NCBI RefSeq assembly: GCF_002752635.1 | Contig: NZ_AYTW01000006.1 | Coordinates: forward strand, 62,001-126,000 | Length of the DNA stretch: 64,000 bases | Origin: Mesotoga sp. Brook.08.105.5.1 | GTDB taxonomy: Bacteria > Thermotogota > Thermotogae > Petrotogales > Kosmotogaceae | Direction of reading: 5' to 3' | Shown: positions 48,547 to 57,856 of the stretch, piece after piece | Position numbering within the stretch: position 1 is the stretch's first letter | How the letters are laid out: each line of letters opens with the position of its first letter | Notes under the pieces: generated by a model | The model's database searches: none | What the model saw: the letters and a program-made list of their open reading frames with translations, nothing else | What the model was told of the DNA's origin: nothing | Position numbers and translations under genes: made by a program

Positions 48547-49985
48547 GACTCGGCAACGGTATAGTCGTTGTTGCCTTCATTTCCGGATTGCTTCTGTCTT
48601 TGTTCTACATTCCCTGGAGAGTTTCCCTGGATTTCAACTACAACGATGCTGTGGTAATTACAGAGAAGGCGGTAGACGCAGTCCCTTCAAAGCAGCTGAT
48701 TTACGTGGAAGATCTGGAGAACGTCTCGAATTTGGAGTCTTCGGTTATTCTGGTGGATCTGAGAGACGACTGGCATAGGCTGGAGGAGATATTGGCTCTG
48801 CAGATCCCGATGATCCTTACTGGAGTCTCCCCTTACACAGTCTCGGAGCTTGCATCGATTCTTGACAATCACTTCGCATACACGGGATACATGGAGTTTG
48901 ACGAAAGAGGCCATTATGTCCTAGATGTGCTGAGGGCAAGGGAGAACAAATCTCTGGTGTTTCGAGTGCACAATCTGAAGAAGAAAGAGTATCCAAACTA
49001 TGATGTTGACAAGGCAGTGACCAGGTACCTTAGAGCTGTCAGGGAAAGGAGCATTGATGCACTTCTCTTTTTGACTCCCGACAATGATTTTGACTATGAT
49101 GAGCTGGTATCCCAAGTTTATGGAATACTCGACGGAATGGGATTAGTTTCGACCGAAGTAGTTTCTCCAAGGACTGGTTCATCCAGGTTCGCCTTGCTGG
49201 CATCCCTGTTTGTGTTTGTTCTCCTGTTATCTGTCAGTCCTTTGCTTGCAGCTGTTGTTACAGCGTTATTCGTGTTGTTTCCAACTGTTGGTCTTCCCGC
49301 GGCCGCTGTCTTCGGTGAGTTTGCCATATATCGGAGGGTTTCTTCCTTGAAAACCGGGGTGATCAAGGGTCTCCTTCTTTTCTTTTCCTTCTCGATCTTC
49401 CTCGGAATAGCAATCAACGCCTCGATGGTAGGTGCCTCCTATCAGAATGGACTGGAGCTCTTCAGAGGCGTGAAGATCTCATTGGTAGCCCTCCCCTTCT
49501 GGCTTTTTGTCACTGGTTTTGGTAGAAGCGTTTCGAAAAAGGTTTCTAGGGGAGATATACTTGTCGTTCTTCTTGCGGGGCTGGTAGCCGTCTATTACAT
49601 CCTTAGAAGCGGGAACTTCTCTTTTGTGCTTGATGTGGAAAGAACAATGCGAGACTATCTTGACAACGTCCTCATAGTCCGTCCGCGTTTCAAGGAATTG
49701 CTCGCATATCCGCTTCTGGCAGTGATGATTCACTTCTCTTTTGATCTCAAAGGGAAACTCGGACCGATAATTGCTGCAGGTGGATCACTTGTAACTGTAT
49801 CTATAGTTAATACCTTCTGCCACGCTACTGTTCCTCTGTGGACAGGCCTGCTGAGAAGTGCGTATGGTTTAATCTTCGGTACAGTGCTTTCACTTCTAAT
49901 AATCGCGATCATCAAAAAGTATAATAGATCAAGGGACATCGCTAACAACTTGTTGAACGAGTCTGATGAAGACAAGTCTAATTAG
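48474..49985 (+). CDS. DUF5693-like polytopic membrane protein
   Basis: 503 residues. A basic N terminus and one membrane segment precede an extracytoplasmic domain (~40-225, VITEKAVDAVPSKQLIYVED), then about eight membrane segments (ASLFVFVLLLSVSPLLAAVV, LLLFFSFSIFLGIAINASMV, DILVVLLAGLVAVYYIL). The overall pattern resembles DUF5693, whose function is unknown. The TTG at 48474 with AGGAG nine bases upstream is chosen; the longer frame begins in the middle of the peptidase gene without a site. Confidence 0.7.
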   Translation: MAEVPVRPRKSQRRRRNEKQKSALRLGNGIVVVAFISGLLLSLFYIPWRVSLDFNYNDAVVITEKAVDAVPSKQLIYVEDLENVSNLESSVILVDLRDDWHRLEEILALQIPMILTGVSPYTVSELASILDNHFAYTGYMEFDERGHYVLDVLRARENKSLVFRVHNLKKKEYPNYDVDKAVTRYLRAVRERSIDALLFLTPDNDFDYDELVSQVYGILDGMGLVSTEVVSPRTGSSRFALLASLFVFVLLLSVSPLLAAVVTALFVLFPTVGLPAAAVFGEFAIYRRVSSLKTGVIKGLLLFFSFSIFLGIAINASMVGASYQNGLELFRGVKISLVALPFWLFVTGFGRSVSKKVSRGDILVVLLAGLVAVYYILRSGNFSFVLDVERTMRDYLDNVLIVRPRFKELLAYPLLAVMIHFSFDLKGKLGPIIAAGGSLVTVSIVNTFCHATVPLWTGLLRSAYGLIFGTVLSLLIIAIIKKYNRSRDIANNLLNESDEDKSN

Positions 49986-50010
49986 CATCTGATGATGGGA
50001 GGGATAATCT

Positions 50011-51834
50011 ATGAAGAAAACAATACTGGTTATTCTCAGTTTTTTCTTGGCAGTATCACTATTTGGGATTGTAACTTATGACATGCAGAAGGTAATTATT
50101 GTACCGGAGAAGCCGCAGGGGGGGCTGGAGGTTTCCATTTGGCTTGACAGAGATAACGGTTCTCTTTACTATTCAGGCGAAGAGGTTAAGACTTACTTCA
50201 AAGTCAATAAAGATGCATATATAGCGATATACGATATCACACCAAATGGAGAAATCCAGCTGATATTCCCTAATGGTTATGATCGCAGCAATTTCGTCAA
50301 GGCTGGAGTGACCTACACTCTTCCAACGGAGAACGCTACGACGAGATACCGTCTTCAGTTGACGAGTGAGACAGGTGGAGGAAAGGAGATCTTTCAGATT
50401 GTTGCATCGACGTCTTACCTTGGATTTCTTGACGATTTGATGGTGAGAGCTGAGGCAGGAGATATCTTCCCCAAGGCCAGTTCAGGGGCGGAGGACTTCG
50501 TAGTTTCAAAAGTAATACCTGTTATTGATAAGCAGGAGTATGCCGTTTCCACTGCCTGGTTCTATCTGGATGTGATGCCCAGCACAGGACGAGCGAGGAT
50601 AACCACAACTCCGTCAAATGCAACCGTATATGTTGACGGAAAGATGGTCGGCAGGAGTCCCATTAACATAGACCTAGATGTGGGGAACCACATGGTCACA
50701 GCATACATGAACGGTTACAGGACCGAAACCAGACAGTTCACTATCGAAAGTGGGAGAACGCTGGATGTAAGACTTGATTTGCAGAAGTTAGCAAAAGAGT
50801 ATCAATTCTCTCTTGTCACAAACCCAAGCGATGCAACTGTGCATATTGATGGCAGGCTTGTAGGAAGAACACCCCTGAATGTCACCTTGGAAGAAGGCAC
50901 GAAGAGTATCAGCGTTTCTAAGGCTGGATATCAGACATACACAGAGACTTTTGTCCTGAATCGTAATATTTCCAAGTCTATCACTCTGACTTCTATGGTT
51001 CAGAATTATCAACTGTCGGTAATAACGAGTCCTTCAGGGGCAGATATTTATGTGAATAACGCTTACATTGGTAGATCCCCGTTGAATGTGACTCTGGAAG
51101 GCGGAACAAAGAACTTGAGAATTGAGAGATCGGGATACGAGACATACACTGAAAACTTCATTCTTGATCGCTCGATTTCGAAATCCATTACCTTGACTCC
51201 TCAAGTGAAAGAGTACAGATTGAGCGTAACGAGTTCACCTTCGAACGCCCTTGTCTACATAAACGGAACATATCAAGGCAGAACTCCGCTTACTCTTACC
51301 TTGAGGGAGGGATCTTACGCCGTCAGAGTAACCGCAGATGGCTATGAAGATTTCTCTACTAACGTAACACTTGCTGGTGATAGACAAGTAAGTGCCACTC
51401 TTTATGCAAAGAAGGCCAGACTGACAATAGAAACAGAGCCGACAAATGCATCAGTTTTTGTAGATAACGTTTATGTGGGCAGATCTCCGCTATCCGTTGA
51501 TCTTGATGCGGGGAGGCATACGATCAGAGTAGAGAAGTCTGGCTATATAACTGACAGCAAAGATGTCAATCTCGCTGCCGGAACCAGTTCATCGACGAAA
51601 ATCACTCTGATTGAAGAAAGGCCGGTTGCCAGGATTACAATTTCCTCTGATCCGAGCAATGCGAGAATCTTCATTAACGGAAAAGATTATGGTAGATCAA
51701 ACAGGGTAGTTGAACTTGATCCAGGATATTATGAAGTAGTGCTTGTTCTGGACGGATATCGCGTGTCGGTTACATATAGATACTTTGGCAAGGGAGATCA
51801 CAATCTCTCCTTCAACCTTTCAAGAATCGACTAA
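50011..51834 (+). CDS. DUF4384 and PEGA-repeat surface protein
   Basis: 607 residues. Signal peptide (KTILVILSFFLAVSLFG), an N-terminal DUF4384-like domain (YYSGEEVKTYFKVNKDAYIAI, YDITPNGEIQLIFPNGY), and six PEGA repeats, each of the form PSxAxVYVDGxxVGRTPLxVxLxxGxHxVxVxxxGY. Repeats two and three (about 50800-51190) are the closest pair at DNA level. PEGA domains are extracellular beta-sandwiches found on surface proteins. GGAGGGATAATCT precedes the ATG. It ends the three-gene group at a strong terminator. Confidence 0.85.
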   Translation: MKKTILVILSFFLAVSLFGIVTYDMQKVIIVPEKPQGGLEVSIWLDRDNGSLYYSGEEVKTYFKVNKDAYIAIYDITPNGEIQLIFPNGYDRSNFVKAGVTYTLPTENATTRYRLQLTSETGGGKEIFQIVASTSYLGFLDDLMVRAEAGDIFPKASSGAEDFVVSKVIPVIDKQEYAVSTAWFYLDVMPSTGRARITTTPSNATVYVDGKMVGRSPINIDLDVGNHMVTAYMNGYRTETRQFTIESGRTLDVRLDLQKLAKEYQFSLVTNPSDATVHIDGRLVGRTPLNVTLEEGTKSISVSKAGYQTYTETFVLNRNISKSITLTSMVQNYQLSVITSPSGADIYVNNAYIGRSPLNVTLEGGTKNLRIERSGYETYTENFILDRSISKSITLTPQVKEYRLSVTSSPSNALVYINGTYQGRTPLTLTLREGSYAVRVTADGYEDFSTNVTLAGDRQVSATLYAKKARLTIETEPTNASVFVDNVYVGRSPLSVDLDAGRHTIRVEKSGYITDSKDVNLAAGTSSSTKITLIEERPVARITISSDPSNARIFINGKDYGRSNRVVELDPGYYEVVLVLDGYRVSVTYRYFGKGDHNLSFNLSRID

Positions 51835-51853
51835 TGTCTTTTCCTGTTACCCG

Positions 51854-51887
51854 AATAACCGGGACTCAAGTCCCGGTTATTCTTTTT
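51854..51887 (+). terminator. Terminator after the PEGA-repeat gene
   Basis: AATAACCGGGAC (51854-51865) pairs with GTCCCGGTTATT (51870-51881) around TCAA, then CTTTTTC. The stop codon of the convergent gene lies in its loop. Confidence 0.9.
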
Positions 51888-52603
51888 CTGTCTGTCTCAG
51901 ATAGGTATATCCACTTTCCGGGGCTCAATCGATCGGGAAGGTAATATGCGCCGATCCTGTTTCGGTGAAGGTTTCTCACCTTGTTTCCCACTGCCAGAAC
52001 GAGTCTCTTGACTTCGTGATACCTGCCCTCCGTCAGTACAATTCTCAGATGAAAAGAATCTAGTTCTTCAACTGATACCGGCATAGAAAACTCTTCATCG
52101 CCTATTGAGACTCCTTGCGAGAGAAGTGAGATCTCATCTGAAGTAATCTCATTGACGGTCTCTACGAAATACTCCTTCTCGACCAGCTTGTTCGGCGAAA
52201 TCACGTTGTGAATGAACTCGCCGTCGTTTGAGAGTATTACGAGTCCAGTTGTGTCTTTATCAAGCCTTCCGGCAATGGACAGTTCGGCAGAAAAGACTTC
52301 ATCTACCAGGTCGAAGACATTCTCTCCCTCGTCTCTCTCTCTTGAGCAGACAAAACCTCCAGGTTTGTTCAGAGCTATGTAGACCATTCCAAAGGTTTTT
52401 ATGTGCTTTCCGTCCAGAAGTACTTCATCGTTCGCGCTAACACTTGCAGACGGGGTATCGACGACTCTTCCATTAACGACTACTCTTTGACTTCTTATCA
52501 TCTTTCTGCTCTGGCTTCTGCTGAAGCCAGAGAACTTAGAAACATAGCCATCCAATCTCATAAATAGATTGTACAATACACCTTCTTGAGGTACCAGTAT
52601 CAC
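51866..52603 (-). CDS. RsuA/RluB-family pseudouridine synthase
   Basis: 245 residues. An S4 domain (MRLDGYVSKFSGFSRSQSRK) precedes the catalytic part: YIALNKPGGFVCSR, LSIAGRLDKDTTGLVILSND with the catalytic aspartate, and LTEGRYHEVKRLVLAVGN. Target rRNA unknown. Start is GTG 52603 with GGAGG close upstream; ATG 52561 (MRLDGYV) is an alternative and lies seven bases behind a TACAAT, allowing a leaderless start. The last four residues are coded by the terminator arm. Confidence 0.9.
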   Translation of the reverse strand: MILVPQEGVLYNLFMRLDGYVSKFSGFSRSQSRKMIRSQRVVVNGRVVDTPSASVSANDEVLLDGKHIKTFGMVYIALNKPGGFVCSRERDEGENVFDLVDEVFSAELSIAGRLDKDTTGLVILSNDGEFIHNVISPNKLVEKEYFVETVNEITSDEISLLSQGVSIGDEEFSMPVSVEELDSFHLRIVLTEGRYHEVKRLVLAVGNKVRNLHRNRIGAYYLPDRLSPGKWIYLSETDRKRITGT

Positions 52604-52627
52604 GCACCTCCAAGCTATTGTGCATGA

Positions 52628-52636
52628 TGTTATAAT
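52628..52636 (+). promoter_or_regulatory. Extended -10 promoter element of recJ
   Basis: TGTTATAAT (52628-52636) matches the extended -10 form TGnTATAAT, about 30 bases before the recJ start. No clear -35 was found. Confidence 0.5.
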
Positions 52637-52667
52637 CTTTTAAAAGAAAAAGAGAGGGTGGATCTAT

Positions 52668-55600
52668 ATGAGAAAGGAGTGGCTTCTCCTAAAGCCCGAT
52701 GATGAGGCCGTAAACAGATTGGTCGAATTCATGGGAATCGATGTGTTTTTGGCAAGATTACTGGTAACGCGAGGAATTGATGACGAAGTTGAAGCAATGA
52801 GGTTCCTGAATCCAGATAAGACGATTCTTCATGATCCCTTCATTCTTGAAGGTATGCAGCTTGCAGTTCGTACAATAATAGAGACTAGAGAGAGAAACGA
52901 GAGCATCGTTGTCTTCGGTGATTATGATGTCGATGGTGTAACCAGTACAGCGCTCCTGTATCTTGCAATGAAAAGAATGGGGTTCAATGTTAGTTATTAC
53001 ATTCCTTTAAGGCTTGAGGAAGGGTACGGTTTGAGCAAGGGCGCAATAAAGGATCTTAGAGAACAGGGCCATAAACTATTGATTACCGTTGACTGTGGAG
53101 TCACTTCGTTTGAGGAAATCAAGTATGCAAAGGAAATAGGATTCAATGTAGTCGTAACCGATCATCACGAGGTGAAGGATATTCTTCCGCCAGCCGACGC
53201 CATAGTCAATCCCAAAAGACCTGACGACAACTATCCCTTTAAGGGACTTGCTGGAGTTGGCGTAGCTTTCAAATTGCTTGTTGCGCTTAATGAGACTCTA
53301 CACTGTCCTATCGATCCGGAGGAATATCTGGATATCGTGGCGCTTGGTACTATAGCGGATATTGTACCCTTGAGAGATGAAAACCGCTACATAGTCAGGC
53401 AAGGTACCGCAAAGATCCAGAGCAGCCCGCTTCTTGGACTGAAGGCACTTTTGTCGTATCTTAGAATCCCGTCTGAAAACCTGACTGCGCAGGATATTGC
53501 CTTCAAGATTGCGCCCAAACTTAACGCGGCAGGGAGAATGGATTCAGCTATTGTTGCCCTCGAACTATTAATAAGTGAAGACATGGATTCAGCAATGAAC
53601 ACTGCTAGCCGGCTTCTGAAGCACAATCAGAATAGACAGACAATAGAGGCGAAGATCTTCGACCAGACTGAAAGAGATATCGACAGCACGTCCAGTTTCA
53701 AAGATGACTATGCGCTTGTTGTTGACGGCGATAACTGGCACCTTGGAGTTCTGGGGATTGTTGCCTCCAGACTTGTATCAATTCACAACAAGCCGGTTTT
53801 CTTGATATCTACCAACGGTTCCGACGGTAAGGGTTCCGCAAGAAGTCCTGCCGGTGTAAGCATAATCAGTCTCCTTAACGAAGTCTCTCACCTTTTGAGG
53901 GAGTTTGGCGGGCATGAGATGGCTGCAGGATTCAGCATAGACAAGGAGAACATCACTGAATTCCGAACGGCAATAAACGATGCTTACATAAGACTTTATG
54001 GGAAAAAGCAACCGGTATTCAAGATAGACATCGACGATGTCCTCTCTATAGATTCTATTACATCCGCTATTCTTGATAAACTGGAGCTCTTGAGACCCTT
54101 TGGTCACTCGAATCCCGAACCGAGATTCCTTATAAAGGGACTTAACATAGAGAAAGCGAAGATGTTTGGCAGCGGCAGCGATCACGTGAAGTTGATTCTA
54201 CGTTCTGGAGATAGAAAGACGCTTGCTATAGGTTACAACATGGGTTCAATGTTTGATGACTTCAAATATGTGAAGCCAAATCTCCTAAAGGTGGATGCGG
54301 TTGCTTCAATTAAGAGCGAGAACCTTTATGGACTGCAGAGTGTCAAACTCTCTCTTTCGGATGCAAAGCTTTACATTGATCCAGTCTTTGAAGAGGAAGT
54401 AAGGGACAAGAATTTCGTTTTTGAGTTTATAAGAGATTGGAAGAATCAGCAGCCCGGTTCGCAGGTAAAAACTGATGTATCCGCTCTGATAAGCGAGCTT
54501 GAGAAGAAGCTCTCTCATAAGTGTCCGGAGTTCATGGAAGTAAGTATCAAGAATCCATGGGGAGTGTTTGGCAACATCAGACTGAAGAACCCTTTTCTCG
54601 CTCTCAAAATACTTAAAAACTATCAGCAAGGCAAGAAGACTTTCGTTGTGTCTGCAATAAACGGCACGCTTGCACATACCTATTATTCACTGCAGCACTA
54701 TCTGGATTCGATAAAACCAGTCTTTGCCAACTCTCTGTACAGAGGAAGGTTGGATGAACCCGTTGTTTTCACCACTCTGCCCTTCTTCGTTGAAAGGTTT
54801 GACGAGATTGCTGAAATAGCCGGAGAGGTTATTTTCGACGAACCTACTTATATTCTCTCGGGCATTTTCAAGGACCATCCGGATCTTGAAGGTTTTTTCT
54901 CAAACATCGATAAGGTCCTAGGAATATCTGGATTTGCAGGAAGTGTCTACTATGATGATTTGAAGGATTTTCTATCGGATAGAAGGATATCTCACGTATA
55001 TAAGCCAAGTCCAATCAAAAGGGTGGGCATAATCGACAACCGAGGCTCCAGAAAGAAGGTCGAGCAGGTTATGTCGATCGTCGGTCATGGTGAGAATGTC
55101 GCTGTGATTGTTGATTCCCCACATAAGACGGTCACTCTTGCCAAATCTATGGGATCAAGATTATCCCATGCTCTTCAGAATGGGGAACTGATTTTCTACA
55201 ATTATCTGCTGAAGGACTTTCAGAGGTCGGTAATATACTCACTTGTTGAGAGACAGAAGATCAGGGTCCTGATTACTACTCCATCTAGCGACGGACTCGG
55301 TGTCACTTTAGGTAACTCTAATATTGTATTCTACAGTGCGCCAAGGAACTTCCTGGAGATTATTGATTCTGTTTCGACCAGACCCGGTGAAGATTCGGAG
55401 TTGTTCTTGAATCTATCTTTCAACAAGGCCGACTTGATTTCTAATACCGGTGAAATGGACAGGCTTTTTCCGACAGTTGAAGAGCTTGAAGCCGTTTATC
55501 AGGACCTTAAGGATGTTCTGCCAGCGTCTGAGAGGGATATCAGAAAGGCCCTTAGCTTTGAAGACGGAATCTCGAAGGTCTTTCTTTCTATGTTGGAGGA

Positions 55601-55811
55601 GATGAAGCTTGTAAGTGCTGACGAAGGAATCTGGTACAGCAGTTCGAGCTCGGAACTCGACTCAGTTGAGGTGAAAAAGACATTGCGTTACAGAGAGGGA
55701 GTCGCTGAAAAGAGAATGACCAGATGGTTCGCCACCAAGCTTTCGACGATGACGACAAGAGGACTGCTTCGGAGTCTTACAAACGCAGAAGAGGTGCTTA
55801 AGGTTGGTTGA
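52668..55811 (+). CDS. recJ: Single-stranded-DNA exonuclease RecJ with helicase-like C-terminal extension
   Basis: 1047 residues, nearly double the usual RecJ. The N half is complete: D85-Y-D-V-D89 (GDYDVDGVTSTALL), TVDCGVTS, D165-H-H167 (VTDHHEVKDILPPADAIVNP), KIAPKLNAAGRM, and DHHA1 FGGHEMAAGFSI. From about residue 600 on, motifs look like a degenerate superfamily 2 helicase (IFDEPTYI; RVLITTPSSDGLGV; NIVFYSAPRNFLEIIDSVSTRP), but no Walker A lysine loop is visible. RecJ degrades 5' ends in repair. AGAGGGTGG precedes the ATG. Confidence 0.95.
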   Translation: MRKEWLLLKPDDEAVNRLVEFMGIDVFLARLLVTRGIDDEVEAMRFLNPDKTILHDPFILEGMQLAVRTIIETRERNESIVVFGDYDVDGVTSTALLYLAMKRMGFNVSYYIPLRLEEGYGLSKGAIKDLREQGHKLLITVDCGVTSFEEIKYAKEIGFNVVVTDHHEVKDILPPADAIVNPKRPDDNYPFKGLAGVGVAFKLLVALNETLHCPIDPEEYLDIVALGTIADIVPLRDENRYIVRQGTAKIQSSPLLGLKALLSYLRIPSENLTAQDIAFKIAPKLNAAGRMDSAIVALELLISEDMDSAMNTASRLLKHNQNRQTIEAKIFDQTERDIDSTSSFKDDYALVVDGDNWHLGVLGIVASRLVSIHNKPVFLISTNGSDGKGSARSPAGVSIISLLNEVSHLLREFGGHEMAAGFSIDKENITEFRTAINDAYIRLYGKKQPVFKIDIDDVLSIDSITSAILDKLELLRPFGHSNPEPRFLIKGLNIEKAKMFGSGSDHVKLILRSGDRKTLAIGYNMGSMFDDFKYVKPNLLKVDAVASIKSENLYGLQSVKLSLSDAKLYIDPVFEEEVRDKNFVFEFIRDWKNQQPGSQVKTDVSALISELEKKLSHKCPEFMEVSIKNPWGVFGNIRLKNPFLALKILKNYQQGKKTFVVSAINGTLAHTYYSLQHYLDSIKPVFANSLYRGRLDEPVVFTTLPFFVERFDEIAEIAGEVIFDEPTYILSGIFKDHPDLEGFFSNIDKVLGISGFAGSVYYDDLKDFLSDRRISHVYKPSPIKRVGIIDNRGSRKKVEQVMSIVGHGENVAVIVDSPHKTVTLAKSMGSRLSHALQNGELIFYNYLLKDFQRSVIYSLVERQKIRVLITTPSSDGLGVTLGNSNIVFYSAPRNFLEIIDSVSTRPGEDSELFLNLSFNKADLISNTGEMDRLFPTVEELEAVYQDLKDVLPASERDIRKALSFEDGISKVFLSMLEEMKLVSADEGIWYSSSSSELDSVEVKKTLRYREGVAEKRMTRWFATKLSTMTTRGLLRSLTNAEEVLKVG

Positions 55812-56076
55812 CACCATGGTGCTGGATTCTCTGATAACAGTCTCGCGGCAAGAAATTATGAAGGCGCTGTCGCTGATTAGGGACGGAGGTTTGAATGCGA
55901 AGATCTTCCCTACTCCACCAGATTTATTCTTGGGTTGCTCGCTTTCAATTGCGATCTCATCTGGAGATCTTTGCGCAAGCGTCAGCCTCCTAAAAGAGGC
56001 AGACATTGAGATTCTCCTCACTAACCATTGTGACGAAAACCCGGTAAGGTCCTTCTATGGTAAAACTTGGCATTGA
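55804..56076 (+). CDS. DUF3343-family small protein
   Basis: 90 residues. ITVSRQEIMKALSLIRDGGLNAKIFPTPPDLFLGCSLSIAI follows the DUF3343 pattern, in which a short protein ends its sulfur/selenium-like motif 'P(T/V)PRxxSxGCGLAL' with a cysteine; here Cys is kept in LGCSLSI. Function unknown; a role in redox or selenium/sulfur carriage is only suggested by the family. TTG start 9 bases after GAGG, overlapping recJ by eight bases and ruvX by 20. Confidence 0.65.
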   Translation: MVDTMVLDSLITVSRQEIMKALSLIRDGGLNAKIFPTPPDLFLGCSLSIAISSGDLCASVSLLKEADIEILLTNHCDENPVRSFYGKTWH

Positions 56077-56767
56077 CTTTGGCACATCAAGAATCGGCCT
56101 TGCTTTACAGATAGAGGATGTAGAAATCCCTCTAAGAACCATTGATCACTCAGGTTATCGCAAAACACTCTCAAGAATACTAGAGGAGAAGAAAGTCGAG
56201 ATAGTTGTTATTGGATTACCAATCTCAATGTCTGGCAGATTCAGCGAATCTACTATGAGAGCAGTCTCATTTGCTGAAAAGGTGAAGAACATCTATTCTG
56301 GCCCAGTCTTTCTGGTGGATGAATCTCTAACTACAAAGACGGCGATGAGAATGTCTCAAGAAGTTGGACAGGATTTCTCGAAAGTAAAGGATGTTTTCAG
56401 TGCAATGCAGATTCTTAGAAATGAGTCTTCTATTACGGCCAGAAGGTGGGAGGTACGTGAGAGAAGAGTCGTCTGCCGTGATCTTCGTGAAATCCCTTCA
56501 AATAGCAGGGTATTGCTGTACAAACCAGAATCTGCTCGAATAGAAGGTATTGACTCTCTGGAGACAGACCCAGGAGTTTTTGTCGAAGATCCTCAGATCT
56601 TTCTGGCATTCAAGAGAAAAGGAATGAACCCGGTAAACCTCATTGATGACATAGACTTTTCAACTTACGATATAATAGTAATCGCTTGTGGAGAAGAGCT
56701 TGATGGGAAGTTAGATCTGAACTCAGAAGGTCCGCAGGTTATTGAGTGCTCGTGGCTCAACGGATAG
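56057..56767 (+). CDS. ruvX: RuvX/YqgF Holliday-junction resolvase-like protein with C-terminal extension
   Basis: 236 residues; the usual YqgF is about 140. The RNase H core is intact: D7 (LGIDFGTSRIGLAL), E in VDESLTTKTAMR, and the last Asp in KDVFSAMQILRNE. The remaining ~100 residues (WEVRERRVVCRDLREIPSNS onward) have no family known to me, but keep ordered strands (YDIIVIACGEEL). The last 22 bases overlap tRNA-Arg. Confidence 0.85.
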   Translation: MVKLGIDFGTSRIGLALQIEDVEIPLRTIDHSGYRKTLSRILEEKKVEIVVIGLPISMSGRFSESTMRAVSFAEKVKNIYSGPVFLVDESLTTKTAMRMSQEVGQDFSKVKDVFSAMQILRNESSITARRWEVRERRVVCRDLREIPSNSRVLLYKPESARIEGIDSLETDPGVFVEDPQIFLAFKRKGMNPVNLIDDIDFSTYDIIVIACGEELDGKLDLNSEGPQVIECSWLNG

Positions 56768-56821
56768 AGCGCTGGACTCCGGATCCAGAGACTGTGGGTT
56801 CAAATCCCACCGAGCACACCA
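56746..56821 (+). tRNA. tRNA-Arg (anticodon CCG)
   Basis: 76 bases with encoded CCA. Acceptor GTGCTCG/CGAGCAC, D stem GCTC/GAGC, anticodon stem CTGGA/TCCAG around CTCCGGA, T stem GTGGG/CCCAC. Its 5' end lies within the ruvX reading frame, whose TAG stop is in the D arm. Confidence 0.97.
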
Positions 56822-56845
56822 TGTTTGCAACGCGGGAGGTTTTGT

Positions 56846-57856
56846 ATGAAAAAGGGTGATCTTGGCATCGATTTGGGAACCGCTTCTCTCTTGGTCTTTC
56901 AGAAGGGCAAGGATATAGTGATTGATGAGCCTTCGGTCATCGCTGTTGAAACGAAGACGGGAAAGATAATCTCAATTGGTTCTGAAGCTAAGGAAATGAT
57001 CGGTAAGACACCAAAGGACATAAAGGCTGTAAGGCCAATTCGAGATGGGGTTATTGCAGACTATCAGATTTTAGAACAGGCTCTCAAGGAACTTGTGAAG
57101 CGAACTCGCACGAAATTCTCCCTTTCCAGACCGGCGGTTGTTGTCGGTGTTCCGGCCAAGGTTACAAGTGTTGAGAGAAGAGCAGTTATCGAAGCCACAA
57201 CGGCTGCAGGAGCAAGCAGAGTTTACCTGGTTCTTGAACCTGTGGTCGCTGCAATCGGAGCAGGCCTTCACATATTTGATTCAGTGGGTAATATGGTTGT
57301 GGATATTGGAGGAGGGACTTCCGACATTGCCGTAATCAGCCTTGGCGGGATAGTAGTCTCGCGCTCTCTGAGAACTGCCGGAGATGCAATGGACGACGCG
57401 ATAATCAAGTTTGTCAAGCGCAAGTACAAGTTTCTTATTGGCAGTTCGACTGCAGAGGACGTCAAAATTAAGATCGGGAAGGCCTTTCCCACTCTGGAAA
57501 GCTACGAGCTTGAGGTAAGAGGAAGAGATGCTCTGAACGGTCTTCCGGGTAATATTAGGATCACTTCTGACGATATTCATGAGGCGATATCTCAGATCTT
57601 GCAGGATATTGTTCTTAATCTTAGACAGATTCTGGAAGAGACACCTCCGGAAATCGCTGCCGACATAATGGATACAGGCGTTGTGCTCACAGGAGGTGGT
57701 TCTTTGATCCGAGGATTACCGGATTTGATAATTCAGGAGACCGGTATCAAAACCATAGTCTCCGAGGACCCAAGAACTTGCGTTGTCAAGGGAATAGGAG
57801 AGCTCCTTGAAAGCGATAAGCATCTTCAGAGAGTAGCGATAAATCACAACAAATAG
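56846..57856 (+). CDS. mreB: Rod-shape-determining actin-like protein MreB
   Basis: 336 residues. GIDLGTASLLVFQKGKDIVI, EPSVIAVE, VVGVPAKVTSVERRAVIEAT, VLEPVVAAIGAGL, VDIGGGTSDIAVISLGGIV and VLTGGGSLIRGLPDLI are the actin-fold motifs. It directs lateral wall growth. ATG 56846 has GGGAGG eight bases upstream. mreC/D do not follow. Confidence 0.97.
   Translation: MKKGDLGIDLGTASLLVFQKGKDIVIDEPSVIAVETKTGKIISIGSEAKEMIGKTPKDIKAVRPIRDGVIADYQILEQALKELVKRTRTKFSLSRPAVVVGVPAKVTSVERRAVIEATTAAGASRVYLVLEPVVAAIGAGLHIFDSVGNMVVDIGGGTSDIAVISLGGIVVSRSLRTAGDAMDDAIIKFVKRKYKFLIGSSTAEDVKIKIGKAFPTLESYELEVRGRDALNGLPGNIRITSDDIHEAISQILQDIVLNLRQILEETPPEIAADIMDTGVVLTGGGSLIRGLPDLIIQETGIKTIVSEDPRTCVVKGIGELLESDKHLQRVAINHNK

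Noticed and set aside
50788-51200. DNA repeat as mobile element or array
   Set aside because: Explained by PEGA repeats in the coding frame.
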